NCBI GenBank assembly: GCA_963805455.1
Contig: CAWDUJ010000006.1
Span: 1-64,000, forward strand
DNA from: VRUE01 sp963805455
GTDB taxonomy: Bacteria > Actinomycetota > Thermoleophilia > Solirubrobacterales > 70-9
Direction: 5' to 3'
DNA length: 64,000 nucleotides
The position numbers were made by a program, and so were the translations under genes. The first letter of the stretch is position 1, and each line of letters begins with the position of its first letter. Below are positions 9,011 to 17,471 of this stretch, piece by piece. The notes below the pieces were generated by a model. The model saw nothing but the letters and a program-made list of their open reading frames with translations. It did no database searches and was not told where the DNA came from.

Positions 9011-9892
9011 CTAGGCGATCAGCGCCTCGAGCAGCGCCTTCTGCGCGTGAAGCCGGTTCTCGGCCTGGTCCCAGACCGCCGAGCGCTCGCCGTAGAGGAC
9101 GTCGGCGGTGATCTCCTCGCCCGGGTGGGCCGGTAGGCAGTGGAGGACGATCGCGGTCTCCTTGGCAGCGCCGAGCAGGTCGTCGTCGACCCGGAACGGC
9201 GCCAGGTCGGAGCGGCGCCGGGCCGCCTCCTCCTCGTCGCCCATGCTGACCCAGACGTCGGTGTAGATCGCGTCGGCGCCGGCGGCGGCCGCGCGCGGAT
9301 CGTCGGTCAGCTTCACCCCGTGCCCCTCCTCGAGCTGGTAGCCGGGCGGCGAGGCGACGACGACCTCGACGTCGCTGAGCTCGCCGGCGATCGCCAGCGA
9401 GCGGGCGACGTTGTTGCCGTCGCCGACGTATGCGAGCCGGAGGCCGGCCAGGTCGCCGAACCGCTCGCGCAGGGTCAGCAGGTCGGCGAGCGCCTGACAG
9501 GGGTGGTGGAGCGGCGTCAGCGCGTTGACGACCGGGACCTCGGCCTCGCGGGCGAGCTCGGTGACGTTCTCGTGCGAGCCGGAGCGGATCACGATCGCGT
9601 CGACGTAACGCGAGAGGACCCGGGCGGTGTCCGCGATCGACTCCCCGCGCGAGAGCTGCAGCTCGTCGCTGCGGAGGACGACCGGGGTCGCGCCGAGCTC
9701 GGCGACGCCGACCTCGAAGGAGATCCTGGTCCGGGTCGAGGGCCGTTCGAAGACCAGCGCGATGCTGCGGCCGCCGAGCTCGGTCGCACCGGCGCCGTCG
9801 CGGCGCCCGGCTTTCAGCTCCACGGCCCGATCCAGAAGCTTCCCGAGCTCGAAGGCGCCGAACTCCTCTCCGGTGAGGAAATCTCGCTTCAA
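9011..9892 (-). CDS. argF: ornithine carbamoyltransferase
   Basis: The 293-residue enzyme makes citrulline from ornithine and carbamoyl phosphate in arginine synthesis. Carbamoyl-phosphate motif FERPSTRTRISFE, the HPCQALADLLT motif and the ornithine-binding HCLPAHPGEE are all present. I chose TTG at 9892 (LKRDFLTGEEF), which gives the family's usual length; the open frame runs much further upstream but that part overlaps a convincing divergent gene and is not conserved-looking. No other arg genes are in the window. Confidence 0.93.
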   Translation of the reverse strand: MKRDFLTGEEFGAFELGKLLDRAVELKAGRRDGAGATELGGRSIALVFERPSTRTRISFEVGVAELGATPVVLRSDELQLSRGESIADTARVLSRYVDAIVIRSGSHENVTELAREAEVPVVNALTPLHHPCQALADLLTLRERFGDLAGLRLAYVGDGNNVARSLAIAGELSDVEVVVASPPGYQLEEGHGVKLTDDPRAAAAGADAIYTDVWVSMGDEEEAARRRSDLAPFRVDDDLLGAAKETAIVLHCLPAHPGEEITADVLYGERSAVWDQAENRLHAQKALLEALIA

Positions 9893-9910
9893 GGCGCTGA
9901 TACTAAGCAG

Positions 9911-10747
9911 GTGCAGTTCACCGCAATCGCCTGGAACCTCTTCCACGGGCGGGATTTCCCTCCCGACCCGGGCCTCCGCACCTGGCGCTCGCGGCTGCTG
10001 AGGATCCCAGAGCGCAACGCGACCCACATCCAGGTCAACCGCGACCTCGAGGCCGAGTTCGCGGCGATGCTCGCGAGCTGGGAGTGGGACGTCGCGCTGC
10101 TGCAGGAGTGCCCGCCACGCTTTGCCCATCCCCTCGCCCGCGCCACCGGCGCCGAGGGCCAGCGGGTGCTGACCTCGAGGAACTCGCTGGCGCCGCTGCG
10201 CCGCCTCGCCGCCGCGATCAACCCCGACCTGATCGCCTCCGGAGAGGGCGGCTCGAACCTGACTCTGGTGCGGGCATCGGGGGCCCTCGGCGGAATCGTC
10301 GAGCGGCGCGAGATGGCGATCCACGAAGGCCGGCCGGAGCGGCGGGCGATGGCCTTCACCCGCACCGCGGTGGGAGCCTGCGTCGCCAACCTTCACGCCA
10401 CCAACGACATCCCCGACCTCGCCGCGGAGGACGTCCGGCGGGCGGCGGCGGCGGCGAACGAGTGGGCGGAGGGGGCGCCGCTGCTGTTCGGCGGCGACCT
10501 CAACCTGCGGCCCGGGCAGAGCCCGGAGATCTTCGCCGAGCTCGAGGAGCGGTTCGGCCTCGCCGGGACGACGGCGCCGGACGCCATCGACCATCTCCTC
10601 GTCCGCGGCCTCGAGACGCTGACCCCCCCGACCCGCTGGCCGGGGGAGCGGCGGGAGGTCGAGCGCGACGGGCTGGCGCTGCGCCTCTCCGACCACGCGC
10701 CGGTCGATGCCGAATTTGAACAACCGGAGCACCGTCCCGTGACATAG
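9911..10747 (+). CDS. endonuclease/exonuclease/phosphatase-family protein
   Basis: GTG at 9911 gives a 278-residue protein beginning VQFTAIAWNLFHGRDF, the first motif of the EEP fold (Asn that binds metal). LLQEC supplies the catalytic Glu, LFGGDLNLRPG the Asp-x-Asn motif, and IDHLLVRG with LRLSDHAPVDAEF the C-terminal His pair. It has no signal peptide, so it probably acts in the cytoplasm on nucleic acid or a phosphodiester. The start lies only 18 nt from the divergent argF start. Confidence 0.85.
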   Translation: MQFTAIAWNLFHGRDFPPDPGLRTWRSRLLRIPERNATHIQVNRDLEAEFAAMLASWEWDVALLQECPPRFAHPLARATGAEGQRVLTSRNSLAPLRRLAAAINPDLIASGEGGSNLTLVRASGALGGIVERREMAIHEGRPERRAMAFTRTAVGACVANLHATNDIPDLAAEDVRRAAAAANEWAEGAPLLFGGDLNLRPGQSPEIFAELEERFGLAGTTAPDAIDHLLVRGLETLTPPTRWPGERREVERDGLALRLSDHAPVDAEFEQPEHRPVT

Positions 10748-10787
10748 TCACCTCTCAGACCCGGTAGCCGCGACACAGGAGGCGTGC

Positions 10788-11213
10788 ATGGCCGAGAAAA
10801 AATCGAAATCCGCCAAATCGACAAAAAAAGCCAAAAAAGCCTCGCCTCGCAAGAAGGCGAAACCGAAAGCCAAAGCGAAACCGAAACCGAAAGCCAAAAA
10901 AGCCGCGGCGACGAGCGGCCTCGACAAGAGCGTCGAACAGTTTCGCGAAAGCCTCGAACAGAACGTGACCCTCAGCCGCGACCGTCTGCAGGAGGTCGTC
11001 GACGACGCGGTCAAACGCGGTCGGATGCAGCGCGGCGACGCAGAAAAGATGCTCTCCGACATGGTCAAAAAGGGCCGCCGTCAGACCGACAGCCTGCTGA
11101 AGGAGCTGGAACGGCTCGTCCGCCAGGCCCGCAAAGGCGTCGGCGGCCACACCGCGCCGGTCCGCAAACAGGCGACCCAGGCCGCGCGGCGCGCCCGCAA
11201 AAAACTCGGCTAG
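10788..11213 (+). CDS. Lys/Ala/Pro-rich histone H1-like protein with helical C-terminal domain
   Basis: In this 141-residue basic protein, residues 1-45 are almost only K, A, P and S with KAKPKAK-type repeats, like the tails of bacterial histone-like or H1-like proteins. Residues 46-110 form an amphipathic helical region (LDKSVEQFRESLEQNVTLSR, DAVKRGRMQRGDAEKMLSDM), reminiscent of phasin-like or coiled-coil proteins. The C-terminus is again basic (RRARKKLG). DNA binding and nucleoid organisation are inferred from composition only. The codon AAA is used heavily, unlike neighbouring genes. An SD-like GGAGG precedes the ATG. Confidence 0.75.
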   Translation: MAEKKSKSAKSTKKAKKASPRKKAKPKAKAKPKPKAKKAAATSGLDKSVEQFRESLEQNVTLSRDRLQEVVDDAVKRGRMQRGDAEKMLSDMVKKGRRQTDSLLKELERLVRQARKGVGGHTAPVRKQATQAARRARKKLG

Positions 11214-11218
11214 GCCAG

Positions 11219-12562
11219 GTGGCGGCGACCGGTGAGATTGCGGCGGCGCGCCCGCGCCGCGGCCAGCAGCTCGAGGTCGAGATCGAGTCGCTGGCCTTCG
11301 GCGGGCGCGGCGTCGCCCGGGCCGAGGGCTTCGTCGTCTTCGTCTCCGGCGCCCTGCCCGGCGATCGCGTCCTCGCCGAGATCACGAAGGCAAAGCGGAA
11401 GTTCGCCGAGGCTCGTGCGGTCGAGCTGTTGCGACCGGCGCCGGACCGGGTCGCCGACCGCTGCGTCCACGAGGGCGAGCCGTGCCCGGGAGCGCCCTGG
11501 CAGGGACTGCCCTACGAGAGCCAGCTGACCCACAAGTCCGAGCAGGTCGGCGACGCGCTGCGGCGGATCGGCGGCCTCGAGGGCTTCGACCTCGAGGAGA
11601 TCGAGCCCGCGGTCGAACAGTGGCGCTACCGCAACAAGCTCGAGTACTCCTTCGGCGAGCACGAGGACGAGGTCGTCCTCGGGTTCCACGCCCGCGGCCG
11701 CTGGGACGTCGTCGTCGGGGTCGAGGACTGCCTGCTCGCCTCCGAGCGCGGCAACGATGCCCGCAACCGGATCCGCGACTGGGCCCGGCTCGAGGCGATC
11801 CCGGCCTACGACCGCCGCTCCCGCGAGGGCATCCTCCGCAACCTCGTCGTCCGCGAGGGCTGGCGCACCGGCCAGCTCCAGACCCGCCTGGTCACCTCCG
11901 CGGCGAGCTTCCCGAAACCACCGGTCGACCTCCACACCGCGATCGAGGGGGACTCGGGCGGCACCGACGGGCCGACCGGAGCTCTCGGCGAGGAACGCCT
12001 GCGCGAGGAGCTCGCCGGGCTGCGGCTGGAGATCTCCCACGACGCCTTCTTCCAGACCAACACCGAGATGGCCGAGCGCCTCTACGCCGTCGCCGCCGAG
12101 TTCGCCGGGCTGACCGGCAGCGAGCGGGTCTTCGACCTCTACTGCGGGATCGGGACGATCGGCCTCTCGATGGCGAAGAGGGCGGGTGAGGTCTGGGGGT
12201 TGGAGCTGGTGCCCGACGCGATCGCCGACGCGACCCGGAACGCCGAGGCGAACGGGATCACCAACGCGCGGTTCGTCACCGGCAGTGCCCGCACCGGGGT
12301 CCGGCCCCTGCTCGAGCGGGCCGGAAAGCCCGACGTCCTGGTCCTCGACCCACCCCGGGCCGGGCTCTCGCAGAAAATCGTCCGCCGGGTGATCGAGTGC
12401 GAGGCGAAGCGGATCGTCTACGTCTCCTGCAACCCGACGACGCTGGCCCCGAACGCCGCTCAGCTCACCGAGGCCGGCTATAGGCTCGCCCGGGTGAGGC
12501 CGGTGGACATGTTCCCGCAGACCCCGCACATCGAGTGCGTGGCGCTGCTGGAGAGGGCATGA
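11219..12562 (+). CDS. 23S rRNA/tRNA uracil-C5 methyltransferase (RlmD/TrmA family)
   Basis: GTG at 11219, just after the preceding stop, gives 447 residues. An N-terminal TRAM-like domain (VEIESLAFGGRGVARAEGF) is followed by a central domain and a SAM-methyltransferase domain with VFDLYCGIGTIGLSMA. The catalytic segment VYVSCNPTTLAPN holds the nucleophilic Cys and DPPRAGL is the family motif. A Cys cluster (CVHEGEPCPG, then EDCLLAS) may be a reduced iron-sulfur site. The enzyme adds a methyl group to C5 of a uridine in rRNA or tRNA; which one cannot be told from sequence. The stop overlaps the LLM gene by ATGA. Confidence 0.9.
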   Translation: MAATGEIAAARPRRGQQLEVEIESLAFGGRGVARAEGFVVFVSGALPGDRVLAEITKAKRKFAEARAVELLRPAPDRVADRCVHEGEPCPGAPWQGLPYESQLTHKSEQVGDALRRIGGLEGFDLEEIEPAVEQWRYRNKLEYSFGEHEDEVVLGFHARGRWDVVVGVEDCLLASERGNDARNRIRDWARLEAIPAYDRRSREGILRNLVVREGWRTGQLQTRLVTSAASFPKPPVDLHTAIEGDSGGTDGPTGALGEERLREELAGLRLEISHDAFFQTNTEMAERLYAVAAEFAGLTGSERVFDLYCGIGTIGLSMAKRAGEVWGLELVPDAIADATRNAEANGITNARFVTGSARTGVRPLLERAGKPDVLVLDPPRAGLSQKIVRRVIECEAKRIVYVSCNPTTLAPNAAQLTEAGYRLARVRPVDMFPQTPHIECVALLERA

Positions 12563-13341
12563 GCCGCGGGTTCGGGGTCGCGGCGGGCCTCGACGCCGAG
12601 GTCGCCGGCCAGCTCGCCGCGCGCTGCGCCGAGCTCGGGTACGACTCGATGTGGTCGAACGACCATCCGGGCGCGAAGGGGCTCGAGACCCTGGCCGAGT
12701 TCGCGGCGGCGGCGCCGGGCGCAGACCTCGGCGTCGCGGTGATCGCGCTCGACCGCACCCCGCCGGAGGAGATCGCCGCCGATGTCGAGCGCGTCGGGCT
12801 CGACCCCGGGCGGCTCTGGCTCGGGGTCGGCGCCGGGTTCTCGGAGAAGCCGCTGACCCGGATGCGCGAGTCGCTCCCCGAGCTCCGCGAGCGGCTCCCC
12901 GGGGTGCGGCTGGTCCTCGCCGCGATGGGGCCGAAGATGTGCGCGCTGGCGGGCTCCGCCTACGACGGCGCCTTCTTCAACTGGATGACGCCCGAGTTCG
13001 CGGCGAGCGCCAGGACCAAGGTCGAGGCCGGCGCCGGCGAGGCGGGCCGCGAGACGCCGCCGGTGTTCGGCTACGTCCGCACCGCGGTCGGCGAGGACGC
13101 CGCCGGGCGGCTGGCGAAGGAGGAGTCGTTCTACCGCGACCTCCACGACGGCTACCGGAATCACTTCGACCGGCTCGACGAGCCCGAGGGGACGGTCGGC
13201 GTCGCCGCCGCCGACGGCGAGGACGCCCGGCGCAAGCTCGCCGCCTACACCGCCCTCGACACGATCGTCGTCCGCGGCCTCGCCAGCGCCAACGTCGACT
13301 CGATGACCGCGGTGGCCGAGGCCGCTGCGGGGCCGGGATGA
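12559..13341 (+). CDS. LLM-class flavin-dependent oxidoreductase
   Basis: This 260-residue protein follows the luciferase-like monooxygenase TIM-barrel pattern: AARCAELGYDSMWSNDHPG near the N-terminus, LGVAVIALDRTPPEEIAAD, LWLGVGAGFSE, and DGAFFNWMTPE. In actinobacteria such proteins often use F420 or FMN, but the substrate is unknown. It is shorter than typical members (about 300 residues). ATG at 12559 overlaps the methyltransferase stop, and the stop overlaps the next secreted-protein gene, so translation is coupled. Confidence 0.8.
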   Translation: MSRGFGVAAGLDAEVAGQLAARCAELGYDSMWSNDHPGAKGLETLAEFAAAAPGADLGVAVIALDRTPPEEIAADVERVGLDPGRLWLGVGAGFSEKPLTRMRESLPELRERLPGVRLVLAAMGPKMCALAGSAYDGAFFNWMTPEFAASARTKVEAGAGEAGRETPPVFGYVRTAVGEDAAGRLAKEESFYRDLHDGYRNHFDRLDEPEGTVGVAAADGEDARRKLAAYTALDTIVVRGLASANVDSMTAVAEAAAGPG

Positions 13342-14225
13342 GACGCGCGGCGCTCGTCGCCCTGGCCCTCGCCGTGTTCCCGGCGAGCGCCTCGGCGGGC
13401 GGCGGGCCGCCGCTGCGCGACTGCAAACAGGAAGTCGTCCACGACTACCTTGCTCCGTTCAGCGGCCTCCCGAAACTGCACGCGTTCCCGGTCGGGGAAC
13501 TGCCGCGGCGGTTCGGCCCTCTCGGCCTCGGGATCAGCCCGCCGCTCGAATTGCCGAACACCGGCCAGGTCCTGGGCCCCACCTTCAGGTTCCTGTCGGG
13601 GGCGCGGCGAGCCTCGCTCGACCTCGATCTGACATTCATCCTGACGCAGCTCGACGCCCGTGGCCGTGCGATCGGAAAGCCGAGGGTGAAGCGGAGGAGG
13701 CTGCGCAGCCTGACCAGCGCTCAGGAACCGACGCTCGGGGTGCGGATCGGCGGCCGGCCGGCCCTCTACAGGATCGAAATGTTGGCGCGGAACGGCTCCG
13801 GCACCGTGCTCGACCGCTACGGCCAGTACTCCCGAGTCGTCCGCCGAAGGAGCAACCCCCGGCTCCTGCTCGGGAGGACGGCGCTGCACCTGGGTCAGAC
13901 GACCGACATCGGGGTCGCCGAATTCGGGACCGGCTACCTCGTCTTCAGGCCGAGCTATGCGATCGAGGCATTCGACGGCGTCAACTGGGTACCGAGCGCG
14001 CTCCAGGCGCGAACCCCGACCAACCTCTTTCCCCCGCTCGCCGAGTCGGGCGTCGTCGTCCTCTGCTCGAAGCTCTCGATCCCGGCCGGCACAGCGCCCG
14101 GCCGCTACCGGATCAGCCAGCCCGTCGAACACCGCTACGGAATCCCCCGTCCGCAGGCGACCCACCCGGTGCTCAGCGCCGAGTTCACGGTCGAGAGTGG
14201 TCCGGGTATTCCAATAGACCCCTGA
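13338..14225 (+). CDS. secreted protein of unknown function
   Basis: ATG at 13338 overlaps the preceding stop and gives 295 residues with a Sec signal peptide (MRRAALVALALAVFPASASA, cleavage near residue 20). The mature part has no domain I recognise. It contains two Cys (near the mature N-terminus and in VVLCSKLSIPAG) and ends in an all-beta-looking region (GRYRISQPVEHRYG, AEFTVESG). It may be a surface or exported protein with an Ig-like fold. It ends 9 nt from the convergent UDG-like gene. Confidence 0.75.
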   Translation: MRRAALVALALAVFPASASAGGGPPLRDCKQEVVHDYLAPFSGLPKLHAFPVGELPRRFGPLGLGISPPLELPNTGQVLGPTFRFLSGARRASLDLDLTFILTQLDARGRAIGKPRVKRRRLRSLTSAQEPTLGVRIGGRPALYRIEMLARNGSGTVLDRYGQYSRVVRRRSNPRLLLGRTALHLGQTTDIGVAEFGTGYLVFRPSYAIEAFDGVNWVPSALQARTPTNLFPPLAESGVVVLCSKLSIPAGTAPGRYRISQPVEHRYGIPRPQATHPVLSAEFTVESGPGIPIDP

Positions 14226-14234
14226 TCGAGGAAC

Positions 14235-14897
14235 TCAGTACGGCGGCAGGTCCTCGTACCACTCGCCGAGGGTCTTGAACGCCTGCCAGAACCGGTGCTT
14301 GGCGCCCTCCTCGTCGAGCGAGTCGTCGATGTCGGGGGTGTAGAGGGCGTCGATGGTCGGGGTGAAGCCCTGGACCTCGCCCTCGCGCTGCTCGAGTTTT
14401 CGCGAGAGCGGAAGCTCGAGCTGGTTGATCACCCGCAGCGCCGGTTCACCCATCACGACGAGGATCTTCGGCTGCACGATCGCGAGCTCCTCGACCACCC
14501 GCCGGACGCACTCCTCGGCGGCGAGGTCGGGCTCGGCGATCGGGCACTTGACGCAGAGCGTGCCGTAGACGACGAGCGGGTCGATCCCGAGCCGCTTGAA
14601 GCTCTTCATCAGGGCGTTGCCGGCCCGGCCGTAGTAGGCGACGCCCTCTTCGATCTCCGCCACCGCGGGGGCGTGCTTGACCATGAAGACGTCGGCCTGG
14701 GGGTGCCCGGAGCCGAGCACCGGCATCAGGTTCCCCCGCGGGCAGTGCGGGCAGTCCTGCAGCTCGTGTGTCAGCTGGTTGAGCTCGCGGATCGCACGCT
14801 CGAGGTATTTCTCTCTTATCTCGTCGTCTGTTACCGGCACGCTGGCCGATCTCTTTGACGACTGCGCCGCGGCTCCTTTCGCGCGGCCCGCATGCAT
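14235..14897 (-). CDS. family-4-like uracil-DNA glycosylase with altered motif A
   Basis: The 220-residue protein has the Fe-S Cys pair and layout of family 4 UDGs (DCPHCPRG, later LCVKCPIAEPD and EEC), plus YYGRAGNALMKSFKRLGID, which matches the GxPFVGxAG region. The catalytic GEAPG motif reads KHAPA here (VFMVKHAPAVAEIE), so the usual acid is missing. LVVMGEPALRVINQLELPLS resembles the second active-site region. Activity as a uracil glycosylase is therefore doubtful. The start overlaps the stop of the PHP gene (ATGA). Confidence 0.7.
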   Translation of the reverse strand: MHAGRAKGAAAQSSKRSASVPVTDDEIREKYLERAIRELNQLTHELQDCPHCPRGNLMPVLGSGHPQADVFMVKHAPAVAEIEEGVAYYGRAGNALMKSFKRLGIDPLVVYGTLCVKCPIAEPDLAAEECVRRVVEELAIVQPKILVVMGEPALRVINQLELPLSRKLEQREGEVQGFTPTIDALYTPDIDDSLDEEGAKHRFWQAFKTLGEWYEDLPPY

Positions 14898-16186
14898 CAG
14901 CTCTTGCCTGTGGTCCCACCAGCCGACCGCCCCCGCCGCGGCCGGCCTCCACGCACCGGTTTGGCGTTGGCGACCTTCCTCTTCGGCGCTTTCGGGCGGC
15001 CCGTGGTCTGCAGCAGCTTCAGGGCCTGGACGTAGACGAGGTTCTTGTGCTTTCGGGTGATGTCAGCGTCGCGCATCGCCTCGAGGAACTCTGCCGGCCC
15101 GTCGAAGTCATGGATCCGCACCCGGACGCTGCCGAGGCCCTGGGCGACGTGGCTGTCGGACCCGGCGCCGGGGACGATCCGGTACTTGTGGGCGAACCGC
15201 TCGGCCTCCTCGTTGAACGAGGTCAGGGCGACTCGCGGGTTGAAGACCTCGAGGATGTCGATCTCCTCGACGATGTCAAGCAGGTACTCGTAGTCGGGCA
15301 CCGAGTGGAAGCGGTCGAACGGATGGGGGACGTAGACGAGGCCGCCCTGGCTGCGGATTGCGGCGATTGTCTCCTCCATCGTCATCCCGCGCGGGATCTT
15401 CTCCTCGAGGAAGAGGCCGATCACCTCGCCCTGCTCGGCGGTCTTCACCTCCTCGGCGACGATCACCTTGAGGTCGCCCATCTGCTCGGCGATCCGCCGC
15501 GCCTCCAGCGCGCCGGAGACCTCGTTGTGGTCGGTGATCGCGATCGCCCCGAGGTCGCGGTCGCGGGCGGTCTCGAGCAGGACCTCGACCGGCGTGGCGC
15601 AGTCGGGCGAGTGGTCGGTGTGCATGTGGAGATCGACCTCGATCAGCGGCCGGGCGGTGATCCGATCGCGGACCTCGGGGTCGCCGGTGGGGTCATGTCG
15701 ACGGGCGAGGAGCCGTCTGTAGATCGCCTCGAGCTCGTCGACCACAACGTCCCAGCCGCGGTCCTCGCCGCCGGGTCCAACCAGCTCGTAGGGGCCGGGG
15801 AAGTAGCGCTCGAGCAGCTCCGCGGTCACCGGCGTCGCGACGGTGCGGGCGTCGAGGCGGCCGAAGAAGATCTCGACCAGCGGCCGTGCGACCTGGGTCG
15901 AGAGGACCCGCTCCTGGGGAGCGTGGAAGGTGGCGACGTTGAGGGATTTGGAGTGGCGCAGCGCCGCCGAGGAAACACTGGGGGCGAACGGCTCGTGGAC
16001 GTGGACGATGTCGAGGTCATTGGATCCCACCAAGCGCTTGACCGGGTCGCCGGAGGCGATCGAGACGACCTCGTGGCCTCGGGACTCGAGCTCCTCCGAG
16101 ACCATGGCCACGTACTCGTTGACCGGAGCGCGCATCCCCCGCCTGTGCGGCGTGACCTGCGCTATCGAGAGAGCCTCGGCCGACAC
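14897..16186 (-). CDS. truncated GT4 glycosyltransferase domain fused to a PHP phosphoesterase
   Basis: Residues 1-135 look like the N-terminal Rossmann half of a GT4 glycosyltransferase (ALSIAQVTPHRRG, DIVHVHEPFAPS). The donor-binding half is nearly absent: the sequence jumps to a GT-like last helix (WDVVVDELEAIYRRLLARR) and then to a PHP domain with metal motifs VDLHMHTDHSPDC, AITDHNE, PHPFDR and GSDSHV. The C-terminus is basic (GGRPRRGRSAGGTTGKS). The PHP part could hydrolyse a phosphoester; the GT half is unlikely to be catalytic. It lies 51 nt downstream of ino1 on the same strand. Confidence 0.8.
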   Translation of the reverse strand: MSAEALSIAQVTPHRRGMRAPVNEYVAMVSEELESRGHEVVSIASGDPVKRLVGSNDLDIVHVHEPFAPSVSSAALRHSKSLNVATFHAPQERVLSTQVARPLVEIFFGRLDARTVATPVTAELLERYFPGPYELVGPGGEDRGWDVVVDELEAIYRRLLARRHDPTGDPEVRDRITARPLIEVDLHMHTDHSPDCATPVEVLLETARDRDLGAIAITDHNEVSGALEARRIAEQMGDLKVIVAEEVKTAEQGEVIGLFLEEKIPRGMTMEETIAAIRSQGGLVYVPHPFDRFHSVPDYEYLLDIVEEIDILEVFNPRVALTSFNEEAERFAHKYRIVPGAGSDSHVAQGLGSVRVRIHDFDGPAEFLEAMRDADITRKHKNLVYVQALKLLQTTGRPKAPKRKVANAKPVRGGRPRRGRSAGGTTGKS

Positions 16187-16237
16187 CAGGTGAGCAGCAT
16201 ATGAGCCCGCCAGCCGGCGGGCTCACTCAGCCTCCGG

Positions 16238-17410
16238 TCAGGATTCGACCGAGGGCGCCTTGGCGGCGCCGGGCACGGCCGAGGATCCACGCGCGTTCGC
16301 CGCGATGAACTCCTCGGTCTGCTCGCGCGCCTCGTCGTCGGGCCGCTGGGAATGCGGCGACTTCATCAGGTAGCTGGACGGCCCGTCAAGCTGGCCGGCG
16401 ATGCCGTTGTTGAGCGCCAGCTTGATGATCCGGACGGCGTCGATCACGACCCCGGCCGAGTTCGGCGAGTCCCAGACCTCGAGCTTCAGCTCGAGGTTGA
16501 GCGGGACGTCGCCGAAGGATTTGCCCTCGACCCGGATGTGGGCCCACTTGCGGTCGGTCAGCCAGGGGACATAGTCGGAGGGGCCGACGTGGACGTCCTC
16601 GGCGGGCAGCTCGTGGCCCATGATCGAGGTGACTGCGTTCGTCTTCGAGATCTTCTTCGAGTCGAGCCGCTCGCGCTCGAGCATGTTGTAGAAGTCCATG
16701 TTGCCGCCGACGTTCAGCTGCGAGGTCCGCTCGACCCGCACGCCGCGGTCATGGAAGAGGCGGGCGAGCTGGCGGTGGACGATCGTCGCCCCGACCTGGG
16801 ACTTGATGTCGTCGCCGATGATCGGCAGCCCGGCCTCGTTGAAGCGCTTGTCCCAGTAGTCCTCGCGGGCGATGAAGACCGGCAGGCAGTTGACGAACCC
16901 GACCCCGGCCTTGAGCGCCTGCTCGACGTACCACTTGGTCGCGTCCTCGGAGCCGACCGGCAGGTAGCAGACGAGGACGTCGGCGCGGGTCTCCTTGAGG
17001 ATCCCGACGACGTCGGCGGTTTCGCCCGGAGCTTTGGTGATTTTCTCTTTCAGGTACTTGCCGAGGCCGTCGTGGGTCATCCCCCGCTCGACCTTGACCC
17101 CCAGCTCGGGGACGTCGGCGAACTTGATCGTGTTGTTCTGGCCCGACCAGATCGCCTCCGAGAGGTCCTTGCCGACCTTCTCGGAGTCGATGTCGAAGGC
17201 GGCGACGAACTCGATGTCGCGAACGTGGTAGCCGCCGAGATCGACGTGCATCAGGCCCGGAACTTCCTCGGCCGGGTCGGCGTCCTTGTAGTACTGGACG
17301 CCCTGGATGAAGGAGTTGGCGCAGTTGCCGGTGCCGACGATCGCGACCCGGACCTTCTCGTCGGTTCGGGCGATGCCGTTGCCGTTGCTTGCTCCGTTCG
17401 TCTCGCTCAT
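16238..17410 (-). CDS. ino1: myo-inositol-1-phosphate synthase
   Basis: The 390-residue enzyme converts glucose 6-phosphate to inositol 1-phosphate with NAD+. It shows the NAD loop VAIVGTGNCANSFIQGV, NLNVGGNMDFYNM-like TSQLNVGGNMDFYN, the catalytic Lys region DDIKSQVGATIVHR, SDYVPWLTDRK and LKLEVWDSPNSAGVVIDA, all typical of the mycobacterial and archaeal short form. N-terminal 20 residues are a low-complexity leader. Next to it are two lipid head-group enzymes, supporting a role in inositol phospholipid synthesis. Confidence 0.95.
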   Translation of the reverse strand: MSETNGASNGNGIARTDEKVRVAIVGTGNCANSFIQGVQYYKDADPAEEVPGLMHVDLGGYHVRDIEFVAAFDIDSEKVGKDLSEAIWSGQNNTIKFADVPELGVKVERGMTHDGLGKYLKEKITKAPGETADVVGILKETRADVLVCYLPVGSEDATKWYVEQALKAGVGFVNCLPVFIAREDYWDKRFNEAGLPIIGDDIKSQVGATIVHRQLARLFHDRGVRVERTSQLNVGGNMDFYNMLERERLDSKKISKTNAVTSIMGHELPAEDVHVGPSDYVPWLTDRKWAHIRVEGKSFGDVPLNLELKLEVWDSPNSAGVVIDAVRIIKLALNNGIAGQLDGPSSYLMKSPHSQRPDDEAREQTEEFIAANARGSSAVPGAAKAPSVES

Positions 17411-17471
17411 GAAAATCGAAGTCCTTCCTGGTTCAGGCTGAGTGGCAAATCACACCCGGGACTGGGAGGGG

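Noticed and set aside
9011..10732. A 573-residue argF with a long N-terminal extension
   Set aside because: The extension is antisense to a well-conserved EEP gene and has the composition of a shadow frame.
10784..11218. Long N-terminal extension of the RNA methyltransferase
   Set aside because: It is the shadow frame of the Lys-rich histone-like gene; GTG at 11219 gives the normal TRAM start.
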